Source: JAJTZA01 sp041744075
GTDB lineage: Bacteria > Verrucomicrobiota > Verrucomicrobiia > Chthoniobacterales > Terrimicrobiaceae
DNA: 20,463 nucleotides
Assembly: GCA_041744075.1 (NCBI GenBank)
Contig: JBGTLQ010000145.1
Location: 1 to 20,463 of the forward strand
Direction: 5' to 3'
Numbering within the stretch: position 1 is the stretch's first letter; the number at the start of each line of letters is the position of its first letter. Below are positions 13,023 to 20,463 of this stretch, piece by piece. The notes below the pieces were generated by a model, which worked only from the letters and a program-made list of their open reading frames with translations, did no database searches and was not told the origin of the DNA. The translations under genes and the position numbers were made by a program.

Positions 13023-13023
13023 A

Positions 13024-14514
13024 ATGTCTGAGGTCCCCAAGCGAATTCTTCTCGCCGGTTTGTTTCATGAAACAAACACGTTTGTTGAAACGCCGACCTC
13101 CTTGCGGGATTTTCAGGTGGCTCGGGATGGCGAACTGTTCTCACGGCTAGGGGACGACTCGCCCATTGATGGATTTCTTGCCACGGCTCAGGAATTTGGC
13201 TGGGAGGTGATCCCTGCAGTGGATTACCGGGCAACCCCCTCGGGGCCGGTGGAAGAGGAGGTTTTAGAAACATTTTGGAGAGAGTTGCGACCACGCTTGG
13301 TGGAGGCATTGTCTCATGGATTGGATGCGATCTATTTGATCCTGCACGGCGCCATGGCAACGACCTTGCACTCTGACGCCGAGGGTGAACTCCTGGAGCG
13401 GATCCGTCAGGTTCCCGTTGCCGAAAAAATTCCCGTTTATGCGGTCCTTGACCTTCATGCCAATGTTTCGGGTCGAATGGCAAAACACGCCACGGCCCTG
13501 ATCCCCTACCGGGAAAATCCCCACACGGACGCGCGGGAAACCGCCGTGCGAGGAGCCCGCCTCCTGCACCGAGCCTTGGCCGACAACAAACCTCCCAGGA
13601 TGTATTATCGTCATTCAAGAATTCTGCTCGCTCCTCCTCACACGGGAACATCGGAACCTTTCATGAAATCCTTGGAGGCCCTCGCCAGGAGTCTGGAAGT
13701 GACGGGAGGCCATGAAGAAATTGGCATCGCTGCCGGATTTGCCCATGCGGACACCCCTGACACGGGTCTGTCCTTCTGGGTGGTGAGCCACCAGGCCGAG
13801 GCCGCCTGCACAGATGTCTTGGATATGTTGGTTGATGAGGCACACGCGCTTCACCCCGGCCTTGAGGATGGGACGTGGAGTGTTCAGGCGGCTCTGGATG
13901 AAATCTCGAAAACCCGGAAATTTCCGGCCCTGTTGGTGGAGCCCTCTGACAATATCGGAGGAGGGGCTGCGGGAGATGCCACGTTTCTTCTGCGCGCTTT
14001 GCTTGAGCACCCCGTGGGCAAAACCGGGGTGATTCTGAATGACCCGGAAGCGGTCGAAATTCTTCAAGCCCACGCCCTCGGAGACACCGTGCGTTTAAGG
14101 CTGGGAGGGAAGGGCTCCAGCATGGATCCTGGACCTGTCGAGTTGGAGGTGACCCTCGTCAGCAGAAGTGATGGTCATTTTGAGTTGGAGGACAAGCAAA
14201 GTCATCTGGCTTCGATGGGTGGATCAAAGATTGCCATGGGCCCCTGCGCGGTGGTTCGCCACGGGGAGTTGATTCTCCTTCTCACCTCAAAAAAAACCCC
14301 CCCCTTCGATCTTGGGCAATGGCGGAGTCAGGGGTTTGATCCCGGGGCATTTGATGTGCTCACCGTCAAGGCGGCCGTCGCACATCGCCGCGCTTATGAT
14401 CCGATCACCGCGTCATCGTTTCTCGTGAACACGCCCGGCTCCTGCTCCAGTGATCTGTTTTCCCTTCCCTACAAAAACCTCAAGCGGCCAATAACCCCCC
14501 TTGATCAGGGTTGA
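13024..14514 (+). CDS. M81 family metallopeptidase (MlrC-like)
   Basis: A 496-residue protein resembling MlrC, the enzyme that breaks linear microcystin peptides, and the wider M81/DUF1485 family found in many catabolic loci. The N-terminus LLAGLFHETNTF (9-20) is the family signature. LILHGAM (106-111) and VLDLHANVS (141-149) carry Asp143 and His145, and His167 in YRENPHTDARE is a likely third zinc ligand. The C-terminal MlrC_C part includes EPSDNIGGGAAGD and SKKTPPFDL. The ATG at 13024 is chosen because the family motif starts nine residues later and it follows the RraA stop by one base. No signal peptide, so it acts in the cytoplasm. Family members probably hydrolyse small amides or cyclic compounds; the natural substrate here is unknown. 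Confidence 0.88.
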   Translation: MSEVPKRILLAGLFHETNTFVETPTSLRDFQVARDGELFSRLGDDSPIDGFLATAQEFGWEVIPAVDYRATPSGPVEEEVLETFWRELRPRLVEALSHGLDAIYLILHGAMATTLHSDAEGELLERIRQVPVAEKIPVYAVLDLHANVSGRMAKHATALIPYRENPHTDARETAVRGARLLHRALADNKPPRMYYRHSRILLAPPHTGTSEPFMKSLEALARSLEVTGGHEEIGIAAGFAHADTPDTGLSFWVVSHQAEAACTDVLDMLVDEAHALHPGLEDGTWSVQAALDEISKTRKFPALLVEPSDNIGGGAAGDATFLLRALLEHPVGKTGVILNDPEAVEILQAHALGDTVRLRLGGKGSSMDPGPVELEVTLVSRSDGHFELEDKQSHLASMGGSKIAMGPCAVVRHGELILLLTSKKTPPFDLGQWRSQGFDPGAFDVLTVKAAVAHRRAYDPITASSFLVNTPGSCSSDLFSLPYKNLKRPITPLDQG

Positions 14515-14525
14515 CCGTGCCCTAC

Positions 14526-15482
14526 TTAGCGTTGCCCCAAAAATCGCAGGGTGTTGTTGTGCAGCACCGCTGATTTTTCAGAATCAGAAAGCAGTCCCAG
14601 CGCCGCCACCTCCCTGGCATACGAACTCAGGAGGCGAAGCGTGTTCCCGTCATGCTTGGCCACATAACTATAAAAGGGCGCATCACTTCCCCACATCATG
14701 CGATCAGGAAGAAGCTCGGCGAGAACCTTCATCACCTGTTCCGGGCGCGTGAAGTCGGCATCTATCAGTCGCTCGGGAGGAGCAACAACGCCGAGGCCAT
14801 CCACCACCGCATCGCAATGAATACAATGCGCTGAGCAATCGAACCATGTGTTCGGCAAACCGCCGAGTCGCTCCAAGCTGGGCAGATCGAAGCGGCAGGA
14901 ATGGGCAAGACAGAAACGGACCGAGGGCCACTCTTCAGCAATGTCGAGAATATCCGAAGCCTGAGACCAGATATCCTCAGGACTGATGCTTGAATGAATC
15001 AGGACTGGCACGTTCCATTCGGCGGCAAGGTCCATCAGGCATCGCCCTCCGATCAGAAGCTCACGGATGGGAGCCTTGATAATTGTCGGTTGGATTTTGA
15101 ATCCTTGGATGGGGAATTTTTTTCGAAGGACCCTTAAAAAATCGGCCTGGGCCTGCTGGCAGCGGGCGGGATCAAGAATGACAAAAGGAATGGCCGCTGA
15201 CGCCAGTTCGGCATTGAGGTCATAAATTTCTCCGAGCATCCGCTCATTTTCGAAAGCATAAGGGATGGAAAAATCGAATCCCTCCAGCTGCGGGGAGGGG
15301 AGCATTGAGCCAGGTAAGCCGTAATACGAGACAAAAGGAAAGGTGACCAGTTTGTTGATGCCATGCGCACGACTTTCCTCGACCAGGCTGCGAAATTGTT
15401 GGGCATAGGGAAAAGCGCCCTCCAAATAGAAAACCGGGTCGATGCCAATGTGGGTGTGGCAATCAATCTGGGGTGTTGTCAT
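14526..15482 (-). CDS. Amidohydrolase family protein (Amidohydrolase_2 type)
   Basis: A 318-residue TIM-barrel metal-dependent hydrolase or decarboxylase. The N-terminal CHTHIG (His9, His11) is the first metal-binding motif. VPVLIHSS and FCLAHSCRFD supply further His residues, and the late MMWGSDAPF provides the catalytic Asp. This order is that of the Amidohydrolase_2 group, which includes lactonases, ACMSD-type decarboxylases and isomerases. The gene converges on the M81 gene (11 bp between stops, no room for a terminator) and diverges from the IclR gene over 51 bp. That placement makes it a likely IclR target in the same pathway. The reaction cannot be fixed: hydrolysis of a lactone or amide, or decarboxylation, are all possible. 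Confidence 0.85.
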   Translation of the reverse strand: MTTPQIDCHTHIGIDPVFYLEGAFPYAQQFRSLVEESRAHGINKLVTFPFVSYYGLPGSMLPSPQLEGFDFSIPYAFENERMLGEIYDLNAELASAAIPFVILDPARCQQAQADFLRVLRKKFPIQGFKIQPTIIKAPIRELLIGGRCLMDLAAEWNVPVLIHSSISPEDIWSQASDILDIAEEWPSVRFCLAHSCRFDLPSLERLGGLPNTWFDCSAHCIHCDAVVDGLGVVAPPERLIDADFTRPEQVMKVLAELLPDRMMWGSDAPFYSYVAKHDGNTLRLLSSYAREVAALGLLSDSEKSAVLHNNTLRFLGQR

Positions 15483-15533
15483 AATTTCATTTAAAAGAAT
15501 ATCAATTTTCTATAATGGAATCGAGAGGTTTTC
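15483..15533. promoter_or_regulatory. Divergent amidohydrolase/IclR promoter with candidate operator
   Basis: A consensus TATAAT at 15511-15516 serves the plus-strand IclR gene, with GAGAGG (15523-15528) as ribosome binding site 5 bases before the ATG; no good -35 is seen. A near-palindrome AGAATATCAATTTTCT (15496-15511) touches the -10, a position suited to autorepression. The same 51 bases must also hold the amidohydrolase promoter. Confidence 0.55.
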
Positions 15534-16298
15534 ATGAAAACAAGCATCAACATCTCTTCGGTGGAAAAAGCCTTTCTGCTCCTCGAATTTCTCGCGGCCA
15601 AGGGCAAGCCGGCAACACTTCAAGAGCTGACCGATGCCGTGAAGTTGGCCAAGCCGACAGCTTACCGGTTATTACAAACGCTGCACGAGCTTGGCTATGT
15701 GTCCCGTCCATCTGGGTCGCGAAGCTACCTGGTCGGCCCCCGCACCCAGCGCCTAACTTCTCTTGACCCGCAGATCGATCTGAAGTCACGGGCACAACCA
15801 CTGCTCAGAAAACTCCATGAGGAATTCAACGAAACCGTCAACTTGGCCTCCTTGTCAGATGGGCAAGTTCGCTATTTGGACTATCTGGAAACAACACAAG
15901 CCCTCCGATACATTGTCACACCCGGACAAAGTGACCCTTGGTTCTGCACGGCCTTGGGGCGGGCGGCCGCGTCGCAACTCAGTGACAAAGCCCTTTCCCG
16001 TCTCATCGCAAACACGCAACTTCAACCGATCACCCCGGAAACCGTCCGCACGCGAAATGACCTTCTCCAGCGTGTGAAAAAAGTTCGGTCAGACGGTTAT
16101 GCCCAGGAAAACGAAGAATCCATCCAAGGCGTGAGCTGCCTCGCAGTGGGATTGGCCCCCTTGGGATTCCCAGAGTCTGCGATTAGCATTTCCATGCCCA
16201 GTCACCGTCTCACCGCCAAGAAAAAGGCGGCGATCATCAAACTCTTCAAGTCACTCCTGAGCAATGCTGATGCATTTTCCGTCTCCCGCCGGAAATAA
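15534..16298 (+). CDS. IclR-family transcriptional regulator
   Basis: A 254-residue IclR regulator. The N-terminal winged helix covers about 8-70: SSVEKAFLLLEFLAA, TLQELTDAVKLAKPTAYRLL (helix-turn-helix, 28-47), then HELGYVSRPSGSRSYLVGP (wing). The effector domain follows, with LLRKLHEEFNETVNLASLSDG, TALGRAAAS, and GYAQENEESIQGVSCLAVGL, all usual IclR landmarks. IclR proteins sense small carbon metabolites and control adjacent catabolic genes. The start has a good GAGAGG site. The gene diverges from the amidohydrolase and converges on RidA, so it is the probable local regulator of the surrounding catabolic genes. The ligand is unknown. Confidence 0.93.
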   Translation: MKTSINISSVEKAFLLLEFLAAKGKPATLQELTDAVKLAKPTAYRLLQTLHELGYVSRPSGSRSYLVGPRTQRLTSLDPQIDLKSRAQPLLRKLHEEFNETVNLASLSDGQVRYLDYLETTQALRYIVTPGQSDPWFCTALGRAAASQLSDKALSRLIANTQLQPITPETVRTRNDLLQRVKKVRSDGYAQENEESIQGVSCLAVGLAPLGFPESAISISMPSHRLTAKKKAAIIKLFKSLLSNADAFSVSRRK

Positions 16299-16311
16299 AC
16301 CCTTCAGGAAA

Positions 16312-16339
16312 CTCGCAATGCAGATCAGACTGCACTTGC
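16312..16339. terminator. Weak bidirectional hairpin between IclR and RidA genes
   Basis: GCAA-TGCAG and CTGCA-C-TTGC pair around a 6-base loop (stem bases about 16315-16339, one bulged C). It lies between two convergent genes, as a bidirectional terminator would, but lacks a clear T-run, so the call is tentative. Confidence 0.3.
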
Positions 16340-16344
16340 AGTCG

Positions 16345-16731
16345 TTACCCAATTTTCACCACGCAATCAATCTCGACATCAATATTGAGCAGTTGGCAGC
16401 CGATGGTTGTCCGAGTGGGTTTGTTGTTTGCAAAAAACGCGGCATAAGCCCCGTTCATCTCCGCAAACGTGCTTTCTGTGAGTTGCTGAAGATAAACCCG
16501 GCAACTGACAACGTCGTCAATGGAGCCACCCGCTTTTGTGATCACGCGTCTGAGACATTCCAAAGTGAGGGTTGTTTGTTCGGCGATGCTGGCTTTCACA
16601 AATCGCCCAAGTTCGGGGTCATAGGGGCCCTGGCCTGAGATAAAAAGAAATTTTCCTTCGGCGATAATTCCTGAGGAGTAGGGGGAGCCTGTGACAGGGA
16701 GGCCTTCGATGTTGTTAAGATATTGAGTCAT
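16345..16731 (-). CDS. RidA family protein (enamine/imine deaminase)
   Basis: A 128-residue RidA/YjgF family protein. RidA enzymes hydrolyse reactive enamine/imine intermediates released by PLP enzymes to keto acids and ammonia. The start NIEGLPVTGSPYSSGIIAEG and ISGQGPYDPE are family motifs, Arg107 in PTRTTIGCQLL corresponds to the substrate-binding arginine, and Glu120 in NIDVEIDCVV to the active-site glutamate of the deaminating members. Both are present, so activity is expected. It converges on the IclR gene. With a D-serine dehydratase-like enzyme 4 kb away in the same locus, it probably handles that enzyme's product or a related enamine. It could also be co-transcribed from the beta-helix operon, although a 191-bp gap with its own AT-rich palindrome argues for a separate promoter. 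Confidence 0.9.
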   Translation of the reverse strand: MTQYLNNIEGLPVTGSPYSSGIIAEGKFLFISGQGPYDPELGRFVKASIAEQTTLTLECLRRVITKAGGSIDDVVSCRVYLQQLTESTFAEMNGAYAAFFANNKPTRTTIGCQLLNIDVEIDCVVKIG

Positions 16732-16922
16732 GGTTTTATGGAGTTGCTTTTATTGAATATCAGAAATTCAGCTAGAAGCCTCCTTACTTTCTATAACCGC
16801 ATGAACAATACTATTAAAAATTCCTTTAAGGACTATAAAATCTCATTTAGACGAAGATGTGGCGGTTTTGTTTCTGGCCTCAGTTGACCACATCTGACAA
16901 TGGTCGGTGCTGATACGGGGGG
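16732..16922. promoter_or_regulatory. RidA upstream region with candidate IclR-type operator
   Basis: A near-palindrome GAATATCAGAAATTC (16755-16769; six of seven pairs around a central A) lies 24-38 bases before the RidA start. It shares GAATATCA with the site at 15496-15511. TTTCTATAA also occurs in both regions. Further away GACCA and TGGTC (16886-16905) can form a weak hairpin after the beta-helix stop, without a T-run. No gene is seen here. Confidence 0.4.
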
Positions 16923-18533
16923 TTACCTTTGATCCTCTTTCTGGAAATTGCTCTCTGTCATCCGCGCCGTGGTATTGTCCTTCACACTGATATTGCGGAA
17001 AGCTTGTTCATGCGGGTCAGCGGGATTCCAAGGAGCGACGCGACGAATGCCGGAACGATTGTAGCCGTGGCTGGTGCCAGAATCAGAAAAGCGATTGTTT
17101 GTGATGGTGATATCAAAAGGGAAGGGCCCTTCTCCATGTCCGTAGTTTTCACTGCTGGCAAGTCCGCATTCCAAGGAAACAGGGGCACCACTCAGGCGTT
17201 CAAACGTGTTGCCAGAAATGACCCCCGGTCCGGTTTGTAACCGGCACCCCAAACCACGGAGCGGGCCGAAAGAGTTGTTGATGACTTCAAAATTTTGCCC
17301 GCTTCGGCTCACATTGACAGCTTGGTTGACGGCAAAATCAGGCGGGAGGATGTCAGCTTTGAAGTGATCACCTTCCGATTCGGAAATTGTGATAAATTTT
17401 CCGTGCTGGGCATGCCCTGCCGTGTAAACCCAGAGTTGATCCCCAGCCAGAAGGATGGGATCCCCTTCAACGCGATACTGCCCGGATCCAAGCACTTCAA
17501 TCGAGAAGGGTTTGGCATAAATATTCATCCCATCATCACCCAGTCCCTCAAAGTGGCAATCGTGAACATATGGGCCGGAGACGCCGCCCTGATAGTGGAT
17601 CCCATCTCCGGGAGAAACCATCAACTGGCCTTCTGAGCGCTTCAATCGAACATTGTCCAATTCCAGGCGATCGCAGCCATACGCCTCAATCAGCATGCCG
17701 CGGGAAGCATGAATTGTCAGATTTTTGAGCACGGGATGAACGGCATTGGAGAAGCAAAACAAGGCTTCACCGGGTTTTCGGCAAGCAATCACCACACGTT
17801 GGCCATCAAAAAACGCAGGCAAATCAATCCCAGCGACTTCGGTGCTCACCTCCAAAGTCCCATCTTCGCGAGGGCGCACATCCGTGGCCATAAAGTAATC
17901 AGGAAAGCCCTCAAGGGGCTGCCCATGCTCATTAAGCACAATGCCCAGCAGCGAGCAGCGTTGTGGCGAGAAGGCGTCTGGACGAAACGGCGGAGAGGCC
18001 GCATCGAGCTCCAAAATAAACGTGGCCGTGGTGCCATCCGAAATTTTGACGTCCTTGGCAAACCCTTGCACCCAATCCCTGGCCGTGTGTGCAAAATCGA
18101 TGGTCAGATCCTCCATCACAAAGTTTTTTGCCCCATACGCCGCAAAGATTTTGCGGTGGAAGCCTTGGGAATTTGGTGCGTTGTCCCTGACAATCAGCCG
18201 CGTTGCCGTGCCGGCTCCCCTGATCTTGAGGCCATCAGTGCCATGGATGCATATCAGATACTTTTCATCCTCAGGCACAGCATCCAGGTAATAATCTCCA
18301 GCCGCCAAAACCACCTCGCCGCCTGAGTTGCCGCCGCTCTGCATCCTTCCGACCACGTCTGTGATGGCAGATCGAAGAATTCCGGTGGCGCTTTCTTGCG
18401 CAGGGGGTGGAGAGATGTCCTTGCGTGTGATCTCACATTGAGCCGTCACCAAACTCGTGAAGCAATTGACGATCGCGAGTGCCAAGGTTAGCTCACACGA
18501 TGAACAGGATAGAGTTTTTGGGCACGATCTCAT
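16923..18533 (-). CDS. Secreted right-handed beta-helix protein, GH110-like
   Basis: A 536-residue protein with an N-terminal signal peptide (hydrophobic LTLALAIVNCFTSLVTA, about 15-31; no lipobox). A parallel beta-helix follows: GGEVVLAAGDYYL is the usual entry, then repeated short strands such as LKNLTIHASRGMLIEAYGCDRLELDNVRL are visible here in outline. In the central part, GDGIHYQG (Asp310) is followed 23-24 residues later by GLGDDGMNIYA (Asp333, Asp334). An Asp then an Asp pair at this spacing is what I recall for the active site of GH110 alpha-1,3-galactosidases, so glycoside hydrolysis in the periplasm or outside is a reasonable inference. The N-terminus is short of a clear Shine-Dalgarno; the ATG lies 11 bp after the TIM-barrel stop. 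It is third in the Gfo/Idh - isomerase - helix operon. A polysaccharide lyase or structural helix is the alternative. Confidence 0.65.
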   Translation of the reverse strand: MRSCPKTLSCSSCELTLALAIVNCFTSLVTAQCEITRKDISPPPAQESATGILRSAITDVVGRMQSGGNSGGEVVLAAGDYYLDAVPEDEKYLICIHGTDGLKIRGAGTATRLIVRDNAPNSQGFHRKIFAAYGAKNFVMEDLTIDFAHTARDWVQGFAKDVKISDGTTATFILELDAASPPFRPDAFSPQRCSLLGIVLNEHGQPLEGFPDYFMATDVRPREDGTLEVSTEVAGIDLPAFFDGQRVVIACRKPGEALFCFSNAVHPVLKNLTIHASRGMLIEAYGCDRLELDNVRLKRSEGQLMVSPGDGIHYQGGVSGPYVHDCHFEGLGDDGMNIYAKPFSIEVLGSGQYRVEGDPILLAGDQLWVYTAGHAQHGKFITISESEGDHFKADILPPDFAVNQAVNVSRSGQNFEVINNSFGPLRGLGCRLQTGPGVISGNTFERLSGAPVSLECGLASSENYGHGEGPFPFDITITNNRFSDSGTSHGYNRSGIRRVAPWNPADPHEQAFRNISVKDNTTARMTESNFQKEDQR

Positions 18534-18544
18534 TCAGAACTAGG

Positions 18545-19393
18545 TTACAACTTGAAGATGGCGTCCATGGCACGAGAGGTGTTGGAGATGAGGACTTCCG
18601 GCGCGTGTTTGTAGAAGGGGACGGGGGGGATCATTTCGGCGGTGATCCATCCGTTGTAACCAACTTTGCGCAGTGCGGCCATCACTGCTGGCCAATCCAC
18701 ATCACCGGATAGGAGGTCGCAGAATCCGTCAGCGGTTGCGACATTGCGGCGGTAATCCTTGAAGTGAACCCGCTTAATGCGTGAGCCGAGGATCTCGATC
18801 CAATGCTCCGGGTATCCAAAGGCCAGGGTGTTTGCCACATCGAAATAGACGCCGACATGAGGGCTGTTGAACTGATCCACAAACCCGCGCATTTCGAGCG
18901 GGCTGAGGAGAAATTTGTTCCAAACATTTTCCACACCAATGGTGACCCCCGCTTTTTCGGCGGCTGGAAGGGCGGCTTTTATGAATGCGGTAGCGCGTTC
19001 GTAAGCCAGATCGTAGCGCACGGTTTCCGCGCCGGGAATGAAGTCCACGCCCACAGCTCCGGGAACGGCCAGGATGGTGTCAATGCCGAGCATTTTTGCG
19101 GCTTCGAGCTGGCGGTTAAGGATCTTGGCTGCCTTTTCTCGCACGGCGGGATCCGCACTGGCGGCATTGGCTCCCCAATAAAGGAAGGACATCAATCCGC
19201 TGAGTTCCAGCCCGTGTTTCTCCGCCAAGGCACGGAAGGTGTTTAACTCCTCCGGCGTGCTGGTCATGTTCACCGGCCCGTCCTCGCTCAAGTCGATCTC
19301 GAAGCCGGTGAACCCGGCTTCTTTGGCGAGGAGAAATTTTTCTTCGATGTTCCAGTTTCCGTAGAAACAACAAATGCCGACTGATTTTTTCAT
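18545..19393 (-). CDS. Sugar phosphate isomerase/epimerase (AP endonuclease 2-type TIM barrel)
   Basis: A 282-residue TIM-barrel protein of the xylose isomerase-like superfamily. The start MKKSVGICCFYG (ATG at 19393) gives the first barrel strand; an in-frame extension upstream is low-complexity Pro/Ser-rich and overlaps the previous gene, so it is rejected. Family landmarks are GFTGFEIDLSEDGPV, ELSGLMSFLYWGAN, GVTIGVENVWNKF (metal-binding Glu), GVYFDVANTLAFGYPEHW (Asp), VHFKDYRR (His) and GWITAEMIPP (Glu). These four acidic/His ligands suggest an active metal-dependent isomerase or epimerase. It is 28 bp downstream of the Gfo/Idh gene. Such pairs commonly handle keto-sugars or inositol-like compounds. 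The substrate is unknown. Confidence 0.87.
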   Translation of the reverse strand: MKKSVGICCFYGNWNIEEKFLLAKEAGFTGFEIDLSEDGPVNMTSTPEELNTFRALAEKHGLELSGLMSFLYWGANAASADPAVREKAAKILNRQLEAAKMLGIDTILAVPGAVGVDFIPGAETVRYDLAYERATAFIKAALPAAEKAGVTIGVENVWNKFLLSPLEMRGFVDQFNSPHVGVYFDVANTLAFGYPEHWIEILGSRIKRVHFKDYRRNVATADGFCDLLSGDVDWPAVMAALRKVGYNGWITAEMIPPVPFYKHAPEVLISNTSRAMDAIFKL

Positions 19394-19421
19394 GATGATG
19401 GGTTGGTAACTGCTGGAGAAA

Positions 19422-20444
19422 TCACAGGCTGATCTTGCGTCCTGTGGTTGCGGATTGGATTTCGGAGAGTGTGGTGGCGAGCGACTCGGCGGCTTGGTCA
19501 CCGGTGGCCACTGTGGGGGCCTGTTTTTTCTCAAGGCTGGTTATGAAAGCAGAGAGTTCATTGTAATAGCCGCCCAGCGAGGAGAGGTTTCCTGCCCCGG
19601 TGGAGGACTCGCCTGCTCCGGGACTTTTGAATGGCAGGGGCTGCTTCTTGCCATGGCCGATGGTCACCATCAGAGTCGGGTTGGCCCCGCTGTCATACTC
19701 GACGGTACCGCGCTCGAACACCGCTTGAAACGCCATTTGGAAACCCCAGTTCGCGGGATAATTCCAGCCTCCCTCGGCGGTCACCGCCACGTCTTTAAAA
19801 TGGTAGGTTGTAAAAATATGACTCCAACCGGTTTTGTCTTTCGTGCCAGCGGAGGTGACGGCCTCCGGTTTGCCGAGCAGATGGTGCACAAAATCCGTGT
19901 CATGAATATGCAAATCAAGCGCCGCGCCGCCCGAACGCGCTTTGTCATTCAACCAATCCCCTTCGCTGTAGGACGGACGCCCGCTCCTGCGCTGGAGCGA
20001 AAGACTGAGCAACTTGCCTGCTTTGCGGGATTTCACAAATGATTCAATGGCCATGTATTCCGGCCAGAAACGGATACAATGGCCAACTTGGAAAAAGACC
20101 CCGGCCTTTTTCGAGGCCGTCACAATTTTCTTCCCATCGGCATGGGTTAACGCGAGGGGTTTTTCGCAAAACACATTCTTGTCGGCGGAAATTGCTTTCA
20201 GGGCGAAGGGCGTGTGGAGATCAGTGGGCAGGCAGATGTCCACCACATCCACGTCGCATTTGCCCAGCATTTCTTCGAACGTGCCAAAAACCTCAGCCTC
20301 GATGCCAAGCTTAGTCAGGGAGCGTTTGGCCTTGGCCGTTTGTTTGTCCACAACCGCCACCAGCGTGGCATTGCGAAGTTGTTGATAAATCTGGGCGTGC
20401 ATGGTTCCCATGAAGCCCAGTCCGATAATGGCGATTTTTTGCAT
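19422..20444 (-). CDS. Gfo/Idh/MocA family oxidoreductase
   Basis: A 340-residue NAD(P)-dependent sugar oxidoreductase. The Rossmann start IAIIGLGFMGTMHAQ (4-18) binds the cofactor, VDICLPTDLHTPFALKA and VFCEKPLALT (Glu94-Lys95-Pro96, catalytic lysine) are the family signature, and GGAALDLHIHDTDFVHHLLG holds the catalytic Asp/His region of the C-terminal domain. No Tat or other signal peptide is seen, so it is cytoplasmic. The length is usual. It is the first gene of a three-gene minus-strand operon whose promoter lies near or beyond the right edge of the window. A probable role is oxidation at a sugar or inositol hydroxyl, working with the adjacent isomerase on sugar released by the beta-helix enzyme. 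Confidence 0.92.
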   Translation of the reverse strand: MQKIAIIGLGFMGTMHAQIYQQLRNATLVAVVDKQTAKAKRSLTKLGIEAEVFGTFEEMLGKCDVDVVDICLPTDLHTPFALKAISADKNVFCEKPLALTHADGKKIVTASKKAGVFFQVGHCIRFWPEYMAIESFVKSRKAGKLLSLSLQRRSGRPSYSEGDWLNDKARSGGAALDLHIHDTDFVHHLLGKPEAVTSAGTKDKTGWSHIFTTYHFKDVAVTAEGGWNYPANWGFQMAFQAVFERGTVEYDSGANPTLMVTIGHGKKQPLPFKSPGAGESSTGAGNLSSLGGYYNELSAFITSLEKKQAPTVATGDQAAESLATTLSEIQSATTGRKISL

Positions 20445-20463
20445 GTGTCTTAGGTATTAAGAA

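Noticed and set aside
12904..13023. Upstream extension of the M81 gene by 40 codons
   Set aside because: It would overlap the conserved end of the RraA gene in another frame, and the family motif starts right after the ATG at 13024.
19394..19534. N-terminal extension of the TIM-barrel protein by 47 codons
   Set aside because: The extension is Pro/Ser-rich, overlaps the Gfo/Idh gene end, and the first barrel strand begins directly after the ATG at 19393.

Overview
The window looks like a chromosomal segment of a moderately GC-rich, Gram-negative bacterium. A member of the Verrucomicrobiota or a related PVC lineage fits best: many starts lack a clear Shine-Dalgarno, a purS-purQ-purL cluster is present, and there is a Gfo/Idh - sugar isomerase - secreted beta-helix operon plus an Amidohydrolase_2/RraA/M81 cluster. 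This is inference from gene content; no rRNA or marker phylogeny is available.

Layout. (1) 1-2955 is an accessory, rearranged region. It holds the 3' end of an IS4-type transposase, then a stand-alone gene for a 'polyvalent-protein-type' kinase lying between two ~250-bp imperfect direct repeats. It ends with an AbiEi/AbiEii (type IV) toxin-antitoxin operon read on the minus strand. The repeat left of the kinase gene carries a second, truncated copy of the 3' end of the AbiEii gene, about 90% identical at DNA level, so the kinase gene sits inside a duplication or insertion at the toxin gene's 3' end. (2) 3089-3538 encodes a small exported protein with three LTxxQ-like motifs. (3) 3811-8660 is a plus-strand housekeeping run, purS-purQ-purL followed after 32 bp by a ribulokinase (araB), closed by a strong intrinsic terminator. 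(4) 8703-9402 is a minus-strand RHH antitoxin/PIN toxin pair with a clear operator of alternating half-sites. (5) 9451-12202, minus strand, encodes a fold-type III PLP enzyme (D-threonine aldolase/D-serine dehydratase-like), an SDR and a nucleotide-sugar epimerase; the last two overlap by 4 bp. (6) 12372-16731 encodes an RraA-family lyase and an M81 (MlrC-like) metallohydrolase (1-bp gap), a convergent amidohydrolase, a divergent IclR regulator and a RidA-family deaminase. With the PLP enzyme and SDR this reads as one IclR-controlled catabolic locus for an unidentified, probably nitrogen-containing, substrate. (7) 16923-20444 is a minus-strand operon of a Gfo/Idh/MocA oxidoreductase, a sugar-phosphate-isomerase-type TIM barrel and a secreted right-handed beta-helix protein with a GH110-like Asp / Asp-Asp arrangement.

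How the genes may work together. The M81 and amidohydrolase enzymes could open amide or lactam bonds. The PLP enzyme could cleave or deaminate a D-beta-hydroxy amino acid, RidA would hydrolyse the reactive enamine/imine intermediate, RraA could cleave or decarboxylate the resulting oxo acid, and the SDR could oxidise a hydroxyl. The three genes at the right end suggest periplasmic glycan cleavage followed by oxidation and isomerisation of the released sugar. Neither cluster contains a transporter within the window. No tRNA, rRNA or CRISPR array was seen.
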